Shown one piece after another: positions 34,547 to 43,408 of a stretch of DNA of 64,000 nucleotides (within the stretch, counting starts at the first letter, position 1; each line of letters starts with the position of its first letter). The notes under the pieces were generated by a model that searched no databases, was not told the DNA's origin, and worked only from the letters and a program-made list of their open reading frames with translations. Position numbers and translations under genes: made by a program. Source of the stretch: Oscillospiraceae bacterium (GTDB lineage Bacteria; Bacillota_A; Clostridia; Oscillospirales; Oscillospiraceae); contig CADADE010000006.1 in the NCBI GenBank assembly GCA_902786615.1, forward strand, positions 47,495-111,494, in the 5' to 3' direction.

Positions 34547-35533
34547 TCACTTCCGGAACACAAGCCAGTTGTGGGAGAATGGCCATGGAGTGCCGATGAT
34601 ATCGACAGGCTGCCCGTTTTCGCCGCGATACCAGGAATAGTTCCATCCGCTTCCCATATCGCAGTACAACGCATCCCGCACCCCCAGATTTTGGATGGCG
34701 CGGATAAAATCGTCATAATGCATCTGGGTACGGGAATCGATGATGCATGCTCTTCCGTTGATGAGCGCAAGCACGCGATAGCATCGGAATTCGTCACTGT
34801 TATGGCTGCCCTGCTGCCCGTCGAAGAGGACGATAAACTGCTGAAAGCCCATTCCGCCCTGCGCCGCGGCATTCTGAACGGCTGCCTCCGCTTCCCCAGT
34901 GTCCCAGATGCGCGCTGTCCCGTCCACATAGGTGAAAGCGCCCAGGTTTTCCTGGGGGTACCCGCGTTCAAGCTGCCCCTCGGATGCGTGCCAGCCTACG
35001 ATGTTATCATGGCTGAATCCAAGCTGATAGGAGGACTGAAACGCGGCTGCCACGCACATCAGAATGTCCCGATCATCTTTGGAGGGCCTTTTGCCTGCCG
35101 CAAAGGAGAGATCATGATAGTCGGCATAATAGATATATAAGTCGTCCGTCTCCAGCAAAAGCACATCTTTCCCGGACTCCGAGAAAAGCTGTTCTATCTC
35201 GGCCGGAGAAGAGATGCGCCCGTCCGGCTTGAGAAGATTATGATATTGGCTGTTCAGGATAAACAGGCTGAATCCGATCATCACAAAAACAGACAGAGAA
35301 TTCAACAGCAGAAGGATGCGCGCAGCAAGCATGGCCGGACGTTTCTGTTCACGTTCATCCAAATGCACGTGGAAGATCAGCCCGAACAACGAGATGACAG
35401 TATTTGCCGTAACCGCGTAGAACGGCCAGTTGTAACCGTCAAAGATTCGGATGGTGCAGATGCTGAAAATGGACAGCATGGTCGTAAACAGATACCATAT
35501 TGCCCTGTGGATGTTTCTGTTCATTGGCTTCAA
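34547..35533 (-). CDS. Membrane protein with NAGPA-like C-terminal domain (uncertain)
   Basis: 328-residue protein. Three hydrophobic segments in the first 100 residues (IWYLFTTMLSIFSICTI, FYAVTANTVISLFGLIF, ILLLLNSLSVFVMIGFSLFIL), then an extracytoplasmic part. Its C-terminus (CYRVLALINGRACIIDSR, then AIQNLGVRDALYCDMGSGWNYSWYR) looks like the ligand-rich core of phosphodiester glycosidase (NAGPA) proteins, but the match is by eye. GC is lower than the surroundings. Coupled by ATGA with the upstream gene. Function unknown. Confidence 0.6.
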   Translation of the reverse strand: MKPMNRNIHRAIWYLFTTMLSIFSICTIRIFDGYNWPFYAVTANTVISLFGLIFHVHLDEREQKRPAMLAARILLLLNSLSVFVMIGFSLFILNSQYHNLLKPDGRISSPAEIEQLFSESGKDVLLLETDDLYIYYADYHDLSFAAGKRPSKDDRDILMCVAAAFQSSYQLGFSHDNIVGWHASEGQLERGYPQENLGAFTYVDGTARIWDTGEAEAAVQNAAAQGGMGFQQFIVLFDGQQGSHNSDEFRCYRVLALINGRACIIDSRTQMHYDDFIRAIQNLGVRDALYCDMGSGWNYSWYRGENGQPVDIIGTPWPFSHNWLVFRK

Positions 35534-36174
35534 CCTCCTGTGTATTCACGCTGATCGATCATGAGGACCAGCTCCGCGCAGGCAACCAGGATGAAGATAA
35601 ACAGTTCGTCCAGATGCAGAGTCCATATATAATAGATAGAGTCACGCTCAAAAGTCAAAATCGGCGCGATAAGAAGCTGTATCATCACAAGGGTCAGAAG
35701 GAAAAGAATGGAGACCTGGTTGAGAGAAACCCGGATAGCCTCCTGCCTTCTCACCGCGTGAATGATAAAATGACTGACACAGACAAACAACTGAATAAAA
35801 AGGATCATCCGCTCCACCGCCAGAAAGACAAAGCCCTGCAGACCCATGATGATATAGGTTTCCGAATCCTGATTCGCAAGCTTTCCAAGGGCATATTGCG
35901 ACTGGGCGCAAAGCATGCAGAACAAGAGCCCGACTGTAGCGGCCTGCATCAGAAACAGCTTGTGCGTCCTCAGCGCGTAAAACAGCGTGAGGATAAGCAG
36001 CAGCCGCATCAGCAGATCAAATAAGCCGGCCGGGTCAAGGCTTCCGGAGCTTGTGCCGAAGTGATAGATAACAGGCATTACCAGAACGCTCGCCAACGCC
36101 GCGATCAAAGCGGTGCATTCGCTCAGGAAGAATCGTTTATATCTGTTGCCCCAGGATAATCGTTTTCTCTTCAT
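35530..36174 (-). CDS. Polytopic membrane protein, unknown function
   Basis: 214 residues with five or six hydrophobic segments (for example CTALIAALASVLVMPVIYHF and LMRLLLILTLFYALRT) and a basic N-terminus (MKRKRLSWGNRYKRFF). No known family recognised. ATG 36174 with GAGGTG upstream is preferred over the TTG at 36195. Overlaps the following gene in ATGA, so the two membrane proteins are made together and may form a pair. Lower GC than neighbouring housekeeping genes. Confidence 0.6.
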   Translation of the reverse strand: MKRKRLSWGNRYKRFFLSECTALIAALASVLVMPVIYHFGTSSGSLDPAGLFDLLMRLLLILTLFYALRTHKLFLMQAATVGLLFCMLCAQSQYALGKLANQDSETYIIMGLQGFVFLAVERMILFIQLFVCVSHFIIHAVRRQEAIRVSLNQVSILFLLTLVMIQLLIAPILTFERDSIYYIWTLHLDELFIFILVACAELVLMIDQREYTGG

Positions 36175-36312
36175 TCCACACCTCGTCCTTCTCAACTCAT
36201 CGGGTGACGCCGCGCTATACCGGGTTCATAGGGACAGGCGCAGAGGTCGACGCCTCTGTCGCTGCGAAGGATACGAATGCGGAATGCGGCTCGTCAATGT
36301 CAGGGGAACAGC

Positions 36313-37389
36313 CTAAAAAACGATCTGGTCGCGGCCGTTTTGCTTGCCGCGGTAAAGCTTGCGGTCAGCGCTTTCTATGAGCTCCGACAGGGGAGAGCGG
36401 TAGTCGTTCTCCTCCACGCCCGCGGTGAGCGTGATGGAGAAACGGTGACCCTCGTATTCAAGCTCCATCTTGCGCACCTCGATCAGCAGATCCGTGATAA
36501 TCCGCCCGGCGTCATCAATATTCGCATTGGGAAAAAAGAAACAGAATTCTTCGCCGCCCCAGCGGCTCACATAATATTTGTCCGCCGCGCGCTCCATAAA
36601 GAGCGCCGAGAGCTTCTGCAGCGTATAGTCGCCGCAGTTGTGGCCATAGGTGTCGTTGACGTGCTTAAAAAAGTCGATATCCGCGATGGCAACGCAGTAC
36701 ATGGCCTCGGGATTGGCTGAGACAAAGCTGTTCATCAGCTCGGTAAAGCCGCGGCGGTTGATGAGCTTGGTCAGCGGGTCGGTCTCCGCCTGGAGCTTGA
36801 GCTGCTGATTGCGCAGCAAAAGCTGGCGCGCCGTCTCCTGCAGATTGCTGCTGTACACGATACAGCAGCTGGCAAGGATCAGGAACATGGCGCTGGTGTT
36901 GAGCATTTGCAGCACAAAGCAGCTGAAGCTGTCCAATTCGACCAGCGGTGCATGGAAGGTGGTGTAGCTGAAAAGAAACATGCGCGCCACGAAAACCAGA
37001 AGAAAATAGATAAGCTTTCCGATGGGCGGCTCAAACAGGCAGAAGAAAACCAGCACGATCAGAATAGTCAGCATATGCTGCCCGCCGAGCTCCCAGCCGA
37101 AGCTGATCGCGTACCAGGCGCACCAGCCGTAGACCAGCAGGGTGAAAAGCGCCAGATTGAGGCGGACGGAGATTATCTTCTGATTGGAATACTTGAGCAG
37201 CAGCAGCGCCAGAAACGCAATGGGCGGCCAGCAAAAGCTTTTGGTTGACCAGGAAATCAGAATAAAAGACAGGAAAAAATACACGGCCAGCAGCTGGTCA
37301 TTGATGCGGATGGACTGTCGATAATACAAGGGGACTTCTCCGCTGCTTTTCGGTACCTGCTGCTTGAAAAAGTCTATAAACAGTTTCAT
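36313..37389 (-). CDS. Membrane diguanylate cyclase (GGDEF)
   Basis: 358-residue protein: six predicted TM segments in the first 190 residues, then a GGDEF domain whose active-site loop is RWGGEEFCFF, a functional variant. DPLTKLINRRGFTELMN opens the domain and IADIDFFKHVNDTYGHNCGDYTL gives the metal-binding Asp. Predicted to make cyclic di-GMP at the membrane; the sensory input is unknown. Stands alone, with hairpins on both sides. Confidence 0.92.
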   Translation of the reverse strand: MKLFIDFFKQQVPKSSGEVPLYYRQSIRINDQLLAVYFFLSFILISWSTKSFCWPPIAFLALLLLKYSNQKIISVRLNLALFTLLVYGWCAWYAISFGWELGGQHMLTILIVLVFFCLFEPPIGKLIYFLLVFVARMFLFSYTTFHAPLVELDSFSCFVLQMLNTSAMFLILASCCIVYSSNLQETARQLLLRNQQLKLQAETDPLTKLINRRGFTELMNSFVSANPEAMYCVAIADIDFFKHVNDTYGHNCGDYTLQKLSALFMERAADKYYVSRWGGEEFCFFFPNANIDDAGRIITDLLIEVRKMELEYEGHRFSITLTAGVEENDYRSPLSELIESADRKLYRGKQNGRDQIVF

Positions 37390-37507
37390 CTATCTCACCG
37401 TTTCAGAAGAGTGTAGGAAAACACTGCAAAGACGAAAGAAAGGATAGGCTAAATCATATAATACAAAAAATCAAAGAAAATGACAATAGCATTTATGAAA
37501 AAACAGT

Positions 37508-37543
37508 AAAAAAACCCACGGCTTGCATCAAACAAACCGTGGG
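37508..37543 (-). terminator. Intrinsic terminator for pckA
   Basis: Read on minus, CCCACGG (37543-37537) pairs with CCGTGGG (37521-37515), then seven T (37514-37508). It is the 3' end of the pckA transcript. Confidence 0.92.
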
Positions 37544-37571
37544 CTCTGGAATTCAGGCTCTTATGCTGTGC

Positions 37572-39182
37572 TTACAGCTGGGGGCCGGCGGCGACCAGCG
37601 CCTTGCCTGCCTCGTTGGACTCGTACTTGACGAAGTTCTTGATGAAGCGGGCGGCGAGATCCTTGGCCTTGGCGTCCCACTCGGCGGGATCGGCATAGGT
37701 GTCGCGGGGATCGAGAATGCCGGTGTCAACGCCGTTGAGCTTGGTGGGAACCTCAAAATTGAAGTAGGGGATGGTCTTGGTGGGAGCACCCTTGATATCG
37801 CCATTCAGGATGGCGTCGATGATGCCGCGGGTGTCCTTGATGGAGATGCGCTTGCCGGTGCCGTTCCAGCCGGTGTTGACCAGATAGGCCTTGGCGCCGC
37901 TCTTTTCCATCTTCTTAACCAGCTCTTCCGCGTACTTGGTGGGGTGCAGCTCCAGGAAGGCCTGGCCGAAGCAGGCGGAGAAGGTGGGAGTGGGCTCGGT
38001 GATGCCGCGCTCGGTACCGGCGAGTTTGGCGGTGAAGCCGGACAGGAAGTAGTACTTGGTCTGCTCCGGGGTCAGGATGCTGACGGGAGGCAGAACGCCG
38101 AAAGCGTCGGCAGAGAGGAAGATGACGTTCTGGGCGTCCGGGCCGGAGGAAACGGGGTGGACGTTCTTGACGATCTTCTCAATGTGCTCGATGGGGTAGG
38201 AGACGCGGGTGTTCTCGGTGACGGACTTGTCGGCAAAGTCGATCTTGCCGTTCGCGTCGACGGTGACGTTCTCGAGAAGCGCGTTGCGCTTGATGGCGTT
38301 GTAGATGTCGGGCTCGGAGTCCTTGTCAAGGTTGATGACCTTGGCGTAGCAGCCGCCCTCAAAGTTGAACACGCCGTTGTCGTCCCAGCCGTGCTCGTCG
38401 TCGCCGATCAGCAGACGCTTCGGGTCGGTGGAGAGGGTGGTCTTGCCGGTGCCGGACAGGCCGAAGAAGATGGCGGTATTCTCGCCGTTCATATCGGTGT
38501 TGGCGGAGCAGTGCATGGCGGCAATGCCCTTGAGAGGCAGATAGTAGTTCATCATGGAGAACATGCCCTTCTTCATCTCGCCGCCGTACCAGGTGTTGAG
38601 AATGACCTGCTCACGGCTGGTGACGTTGAAGGCCACGACGGTCTCGGAGTTGAGGCCGAGCTCCTTGTAGTTGGTGCACTTGGCCTTGGAGGCGGTGTAG
38701 ACGACAAAGTCGGGGGTGAAGCTGGCTTCTTCCTCGGCGGTGGGCTTGATGAACATGTTGCGCACAAAGTGGGCCTGCCATGCAACCTCCATCACAAAGC
38801 GGACGGCCATGCGGGTGTCCTTGTTCGCGCCGCAGAAGGCGTCGACAACATACAGCTTCTTGCCGCAGAGCTGATCCTGGGCGAGCTTCTTGACGACCTC
38901 CCAGGTCTCCTGGGTCATGGGGTGGTTGTCGTTCTTGTAGCCGTCGGTGGTCCACCACACGGTGTTCTTGGAGTTCTCATCCATGACAATGTATTTGTCC
39001 TTGGGGGAGCGGCCGGTGTAGATGCCGGTCATGACATTGACAGCGCCGAGCTCGGTCAGAACGCCCTTGTCGTAGCCCTCGAGGGAGGGGTCCATCTCGT
39101 CCTTGAAGAGCTGCTCATAGCTGGGGTTGTAAATGATCTCAGTAGCGCCGGTAATGCCGTATTTGCTCAGATCGATGTTCAT
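37572..39182 (-). CDS. pckA: Phosphoenolpyruvate carboxykinase (ATP)
   Basis: Interconverts oxaloacetate plus ATP with PEP and CO2, for gluconeogenesis or, in gut anaerobes, CO2-fixing anaplerosis. 536 residues with the ATP-type P-loop [27 protein letters not shown] and RVSYPIEH substrate site. ATG 39182 is preferred (AAGAGG upstream); the open frame extends 27 codons further back to 39263 without a ribosome site. Single-gene transcription unit with a promoter and terminator visible. Confidence 0.97.
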   Translation of the reverse strand: MNIDLSKYGITGATEIIYNPSYEQLFKDEMDPSLEGYDKGVLTELGAVNVMTGIYTGRSPKDKYIVMDENSKNTVWWTTDGYKNDNHPMTQETWEVVKKLAQDQLCGKKLYVVDAFCGANKDTRMAVRFVMEVAWQAHFVRNMFIKPTAEEEASFTPDFVVYTASKAKCTNYKELGLNSETVVAFNVTSREQVILNTWYGGEMKKGMFSMMNYYLPLKGIAAMHCSANTDMNGENTAIFFGLSGTGKTTLSTDPKRLLIGDDEHGWDDNGVFNFEGGCYAKVINLDKDSEPDIYNAIKRNALLENVTVDANGKIDFADKSVTENTRVSYPIEHIEKIVKNVHPVSSGPDAQNVIFLSADAFGVLPPVSILTPEQTKYYFLSGFTAKLAGTERGITEPTPTFSACFGQAFLELHPTKYAEELVKKMEKSGAKAYLVNTGWNGTGKRISIKDTRGIIDAILNGDIKGAPTKTIPYFNFEVPTKLNGVDTGILDPRDTYADPAEWDAKAKDLAARFIKNFVKYESNEAGKALVAAGPQL

Positions 39183-39234
39183 AATTGCATCAAACCTCTT
39201 TCCATATACAATATGTGCCTGAAAACACACGATA

Positions 39235-39263
39235 AAAATACCACATTCCGCGTTTAGCGTCAA
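39235..39263 (-). promoter_or_regulatory. Promoter for pckA
   Basis: On minus, TTGACG (39263-39258), 17-nt spacer, TATTTT (39240-39235). About 50 nt upstream of the pckA start. Confidence 0.72.
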
Positions 39264-39330
39264 GCGTCACAGTGTACAAATCCGTTTAACGCGAAAGGTT
39301 TTTTACAGAAAAATTCGTGAATATTGCCAA

Positions 39331-39353
39331 AATTACGGATACCCGTCCCGGAG
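39331..39353. repeat. 23-bp direct repeat, left copy
   Basis: Exact copy of the sequence at 43409-43431, containing the 12-bp dyad ACGG-ATAC-CCGT. Lies between the pckA promoter and the leader of the lipase-like gene. Possible boundary of the accessory region. Confidence 0.8.
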
Positions 39354-39382
39354 GATCATGGGCGTATATCGGTAGTTTTTCC

Positions 39383-39411
39383 TTGATTTTCCCTTTTCGG
39401 CTTGTTATAAT
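39383..39411 (+). promoter_or_regulatory. Promoter of the lipase-like gene leader
   Basis: TTGATT (39383-39388), 17-nt spacer and TATAAT (39406-39411), extended -10 TGt. The expected transcription start is at 39418, within the left arm of the first stem of the leader RNA. Confidence 0.8.
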
Positions 39412-39415
39412 AATA

Positions 39416-39527
39416 TTGCCACACAAGTATATATTGCCACGAAGTTGGGGACTATTTTTTCCACTTTGGAAAAAATACATCCTCCAATTTCGCGTCCCCA
39501 TTTCGTGGATGGAAACTTGTGTGGCAA
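39416..39527 (+). ncRNA. Candidate structured leader RNA (unrecognised family)
   Basis: A 112-nt region folding as one long rod. P1 is a perfect 13-bp stem, TTGCCACACAAGT (39416-39428) with ACTTGTGTGGCAA (39515-39527). After an 8/6-nt internal loop, P2 pairs 39437-39452 with 39494-39508, 15 bp with one bulged U. P3 is a 10-bp A/T-rich hairpin (39453-39462/39468-39477). A 16-nt unpaired 3' strand (39478-39493) carries CCTCC. The sequence ATATTGCCAC is repeated at 39413 and 39431. A terminator and then the ribosome site of the next gene follow, as in riboswitch leaders. It matches no riboswitch I recognise; a mobile hairpin (MITE-like) is the alternative. Confidence 0.6.
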
Positions 39528-39548
39528 CAAGCGGAGCGATGTGTTTTC

Positions 39549-39590
39549 CGCGCATGGCTCCGGCTTGTCCGCCCATGCGCGTTTTTGTTT
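39549..39590 (+). terminator. Terminator in the lipase-like gene leader
   Basis: CGCGCATGG (39549-39557) pairs perfectly with CCATGCGCG (39573-39581), followed by TTTTTGTTT. It lies 20 nt after the structured RNA and about 37 nt before the start codon. It would stop transcription before the gene unless antiterminated. Confidence 0.88.
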
Positions 39591-39627
39591 ATACGGAGAT
39601 CTTTCTAGAGATAAAGGAGATACCGCC

Positions 39628-42600
39628 ATGAAGAAACTGCTGCGAATTGCGATGACGATGGTGTTTTGTGCTGTGCTGTGTTTATGCATTGCGCCTGCCG
39701 GCTTCGGCGAGGAAACACTATATACAAACTCTTTCAATTCTATCAGCGTATATGTTACCAACGGCACGCTGACTTTCAGTTCAACTGCCGGCATGTCCAA
39801 TTCTATTACCTCTGCGGATGCCGGGCAGACAGTATACTTTACAGCCACGCCAAATTCCGGATATATGCTTGACAGTGTTTCAGTCGTGAGCGCCGTCACC
39901 GGTACCGTTGTCTCGACGGCAATTAACAGCTACGGTGTGAGGTCTTTCGTAATGCCTGAAGGCGGTGTCAATGTGTACGCAACTTTCAAAGGCAACGGTA
40001 GAGCCATCACGTTTATTGTTGATCCACCGGATGCAGCGTTTCGTCTTACAGTTGACAATATGTCCTCCACTTTATTTGGAGGTCCAAGGACTTTTTTCAT
40101 TGTTCCCGGCACAGTCGTTAAAATTGATTACGCAACAACGGATTATGACACAATTACATTAACCAGCGCCAGTGGTCGCGGGGTCAGCGGAAACCAATAT
40201 ACCGTTTCCAATGCGGATGACACGGTCACGATTACGCTGTCTAAGACTGGGACAGCCGATGATTATATAACGATTGACTTTTGCGGTTATACCGCGAAAT
40301 TCAGCGGCCAACTGTTTAAAGATGATTCTTCACTTCCTAATAACGATCTTGCTTTGTTTTCTGGGATACTAAGTCAAGCAGTATACGGTGACGAAGGGGT
40401 ACCGACTTCTTATGACATTTATGATGCACTTGGTATTCCACGAACGGATGTATATGAATGGTCGAAAAATGGTTATGACTTCCTCAATTCCATCGCAAAA
40501 AAAGAGATATATATTGACGGGCAAAAGACACTGCTTCTTATGATAACTGCAAGAGGCACTAAAACATTTGATGAAAGAATGGGGGATCACTTTACAAACG
40601 CAAATAGTTATTTTTATTATTATGCGGGAGATCTTGAAAGCGGTTATTGGGCTTATGATAATATAAATACTTTTCAGGAAGAAATCTGGGAAGCATTGGA
40701 TCATTACACAAAACTGCATCCTGATGTTACAACAGAAAAATTAAAAATTTTGATTACAGGCCATAGTCTCGGCGGCGCAACCGCAAATCTTCTTGGCGCT
40801 CGGTTCAACAGATGTATCAAAAATGGTGGATGGTACGGTTTAACCGACAAAGCAGATCTATATGTTTATACATTTGCTGCTATAGACTCAATTAATACAG
40901 ATGGAACTGTATCCAGAGGTTATGAGAACATACATAATATTACCAACTGGCATGACAGTTTTGGACCAAACGGTTGGCCAGCATTGTTTTCTGCCAAAGG
41001 AAGATCGCGTTATGGGAAATTTGGACATATCGATCTTTTCTTTGACGACAGAGACCATGGAGAATTTAACAAAGCTGATAATCACATGATGTGGACTTAT
41101 CTTGACGCGGTTCAAAACAATACGATCTATTATGAAACCCCAGAATATCAAAAGTTTGCGGGCTTCCATTGCCCAGTCGATATTGACGTATATAGAGATG
41201 GTCAGTTGGTGGGGCGTGTCGTCAACGATACTATTGATGAAAGCGTGACCTCCGTTCCTGTTGCCGTGGAGGACAGCAAAAAATATATCGCTATGCTTGA
41301 TGACAGTGAATATCGTTTTGTTGTCATCGCATCGGACAATGGAACAATGAGCTATTCAATCGTAAACATGGGCACGGGCGAAAAGGATAAAGAGTTTGTT
41401 TCTGTTCCTCTCACGCCCAGCAAGGCAATGACCAGCACTGTCGGTGGGGAAATGGACGCCTCCGACGTCAAGCTCTATGTCGTCGATGAAAACGACAATC
41501 CGATCAGCGAGGTCAACGAGGACGGTACAGAAACGCCAATCTTCATTATTCACAACAGTCCCTACACAAAATGCTCCGGACATTCCATTTACGTAGAGCC
41601 AATTCAGCAAAGCTCTTTCGATTTATTCGAGCTGTCACTCTCCCCTGAAGGAGATAATCCCATTCAAGTGGAGAAATATCACTTGGGCTTCCAAGTCAAT
41701 ATAGTAAGCGGACAGTCTTCGCCCAGCGAATACTATATGCATTTGTCCGACAGTTTTCTCGATACTCTCCCCGCCGGAACCTATTATCTATGGGGAATCA
41801 AGGACAATCAAAACACGCTGATTGGCAGCTTTGTTATTGAGGTAGCGGACGATGTGATCGCCACGGTCAACGGCACCGAATGCCGAAGCGTAGAAGAGAT
41901 CAATGCAGCCATGATTGATATAGACGACCCGGTTATTACCATCATAGCCGAGAGAACAATACCGTATGAGCCATACACAGGCAGCATCAGTATTACAGGA
42001 CAAATTCCTTTGGAACAGTCAGCGTGTGTTGTCATCCGCAAGGATGCCACGCTCGATTTAAATGGAGGAACAGTGTGCGGTCTGGTTCTCGAAGGGACGA
42101 ATCTACTTGTCAAGGACAGTACAAACGGAGCCGGGAAGGTGACGGGTGCATTTGATCTCAGAGATATATCGGTTATGTATGACATTGGCGGTTTTCCCAG
42201 CTTTGGGACAAAACACGCTTCCCTCACCGTCACCGGCGGCAGTTTTATCTCAGATTTCAACGTCGCTCAATACCTCGCGGACGGGTATACGGTGGAGAGC
42301 GCGGACGGCTGGGACAAGGTCGTCCCCCTCTCCTACATTATCTCCTATGACGCGAACGGCGGAGGCGGCACACCGGAGAGCCAGAGCAAAACGCACGGCG
42401 AAGCCCTGACGCTGGCGGACGCGGTTCCCAGCCGGACGGGCTGGTATTTCATCGGCTGGGCGGAATCTCCGAACGCCGTCGACCCGGATTATCCCAGACC
42501 GGGCGGCATATTTACACGCGACGCAGACACGATCCTCTACGCCGTGTGGGCGCAGCCTGACCTTGTACTTCCCTCCGCCATTACAGAAATTGGCGAGGAG

Positions 42601-42900
42601 GCCTTTGCCGGAAGCGCGTTCAGATTTGCCTCGCTGCCGGAGCACGCCGTGTCAATCGGCCCGCGTGCGTTTGCCGACTGTTCAAACCTCAAATATATTT
42701 TCATTCACGACAAGGTTACGGAGATTGCCAGTGACGCTTTTGGAAACATAAAAGGCATTACAATTTTTGGTGGGGCGCCGTATCAAGGTGTGAAGACAGT
42801 CGCAGAAACGTATGCTGAGGCGCACGGATTCACGTTTATTCCGGTTTATTGGCGAGTTCCAATATATGTAACACCACAAACACCAATTATTGTCGAATAA
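39628..42900 (+). CDS. Secreted lipase-like protein with InlB and BspA-type repeats
   Basis: 1090-residue exported protein. Signal peptide about 1-26 (MKKLLRIAMTMVFCAVLCLCIAP), a beta-repeat domain (about 35-115, ending MPEGGVNVYATF), an alpha/beta-hydrolase domain of lipase-class-3 type with GHSLGG at 378-383 (nucleophile Ser380), a long beta-rich middle, then an InlB B-repeat/List-Bact type domain (ISYDANGGGGTPESQ, ending ILYAVWAQ) and two BspA-like leucine-rich repeats (ITEIGEEAFAG, VSIGPRAFADC). No LPXTG or TM anchor. Start ATG 39628 after AAAGGAG. Roughly residues 30-890 are AT-rich, the InlB/LRR part is GC-rich, suggesting a mosaic origin. Probable host- or mucus-facing surface protein. 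Confidence 0.8.
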   Translation: MKKLLRIAMTMVFCAVLCLCIAPAGFGEETLYTNSFNSISVYVTNGTLTFSSTAGMSNSITSADAGQTVYFTATPNSGYMLDSVSVVSAVTGTVVSTAINSYGVRSFVMPEGGVNVYATFKGNGRAITFIVDPPDAAFRLTVDNMSSTLFGGPRTFFIVPGTVVKIDYATTDYDTITLTSASGRGVSGNQYTVSNADDTVTITLSKTGTADDYITIDFCGYTAKFSGQLFKDDSSLPNNDLALFSGILSQAVYGDEGVPTSYDIYDALGIPRTDVYEWSKNGYDFLNSIAKKEIYIDGQKTLLLMITARGTKTFDERMGDHFTNANSYFYYYAGDLESGYWAYDNINTFQEEIWEALDHYTKLHPDVTTEKLKILITGHSLGGATANLLGARFNRCIKNGGWYGLTDKADLYVYTFAAIDSINTDGTVSRGYENIHNITNWHDSFGPNGWPALFSAKGRSRYGKFGHIDLFFDDRDHGEFNKADNHMMWTYLDAVQNNTIYYETPEYQKFAGFHCPVDIDVYRDGQLVGRVVNDTIDESVTSVPVAVEDSKKYIAMLDDSEYRFVVIASDNGTMSYSIVNMGTGEKDKEFVSVPLTPSKAMTSTVGGEMDASDVKLYVVDENDNPISEVNEDGTETPIFIIHNSPYTKCSGHSIYVEPIQQSSFDLFELSLSPEGDNPIQVEKYHLGFQVNIVSGQSSPSEYYMHLSDSFLDTLPAGTYYLWGIKDNQNTLIGSFVIEVADDVIATVNGTECRSVEEINAAMIDIDDPVITIIAERTIPYEPYTGSISITGQIPLEQSACVVIRKDATLDLNGGTVCGLVLEGTNLLVKDSTNGAGKVTGAFDLRDISVMYDIGGFPSFGTKHASLTVTGGSFISDFNVAQYLADGYTVESADGWDKVVPLSYIISYDANGGGGTPESQSKTHGEALTLADAVPSRTGWYFIGWAESPNAVDPDYPRPGGIFTRDADTILYAVWAQPDLVLPSAITEIGEEAFAGSAFRFASLPEHAVSIGPRAFADCSNLKYIFIHDKVTEIASDAFGNIKGITIFGGAPYQGVKTVAETYAEAHGFTFIPVYWRVPIYVTPQTPIIVE

Positions 42901-42933
42901 CAGCGTCAGGCAATCAAAAATGCCTCTCAAAGC

Positions 42934-42983
42934 TCAGCACAAACCGGGAGCGATACCCCCGTATCACTCACGACCTGTGCTGA
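42934..42983. repeat. Nested hairpin downstream of the lipase-like gene
   Basis: TCAGCACA (42934-42941) pairs with TGTGCTGA (42976-42983), and inside it GAGCGATAC pairs with GTATCACTC across a CCCC loop with one mismatch. No T tract. The inner and outer arms are well matched, so the structure is probably functional or a mobile-element trace. Confidence 0.55.
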
Positions 42984-43065
42984 TGTCAGGAAATCATCGA
43001 AAAATGCATTGTAAAGCCTGATAAAACCAGCTACAAAAAAGAAAAAACACAGGGGGGGCAAGCGC

Positions 43066-43344
43066 ATGAAAACCGAATACGTCCTGATGAATCGGACCGT
43101 CCCCATGCTTCGCTTCTCCTGTGAGCGCAACGCTTTTGACGAGCCGGAGTTTGAGGAAATCGAGTGGCTGACGGAGCTTCGGCCTGTCGGGTACGGCAGC
43201 TTGAACGACTTCCTCGCTCGGCGGCAGGCCCCCAAGCACCGTAGGCACATCAAGGAACTGCTGGAGCGTTACGGCTGCGACGATCTGGAGGGCTTTCTCC
43301 GGGTCACGCGCGCCTTGTCCCAGCTTGAGCGGATTCTTGTATAG
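43066..43344 (+). pseudogene. HipA/CtkA-like kinase fragment (N-terminus only)
   Basis: 92-residue ORF. It begins like the N-terminal segment of Clostridial CtkA/HipA-like Ser/Thr kinase proteins (MKTEYVLMNRTVPMLRF, then RRQAPKHRRHIKELLERYGCDDLEGFL); in remembered full-length members a segment like VTHALSLNDTFWV follows and the kinase continues for about 200 residues. Here it changes after VTRALS to QLERILV and stops. It is therefore read as a truncated remnant. The family parallel is from memory. A 10-bp hairpin follows at 43354. Confidence 0.55.
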
Positions 43345-43353
43345 AGCGCAGAA

Positions 43354-43394
43354 CAAGGCCAGGATTGACGGATTATCCGCCAGCCCTGGCCTTG
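43354..43394. terminator. Hairpin after the kinase fragment
   Basis: CAAGGCCAGG (43354-43363) pairs with CCTGGCCTTG (43385-43394), enclosing CGGAT/ATCCG. No T tract follows, so it may be a terminator remnant rather than an active one. Confidence 0.5.
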
Positions 43395-43408
43395 CTGCTC
43401 ATTACAAC

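Noticed and set aside
37539..39257. 572-codon open frame on the plus strand over pckA
   Set aside because: Antisense to a full-length PEP carboxykinase with intact motifs; Gly/Val/Leu low-complexity translation is an artefact of codon usage.
39416..39590. Known riboswitch (c-di-GMP-I, THF, T-box) in the lipase-like leader
   Set aside because: The conserved core sequences of these classes are not visible; only the architecture is riboswitch-like.
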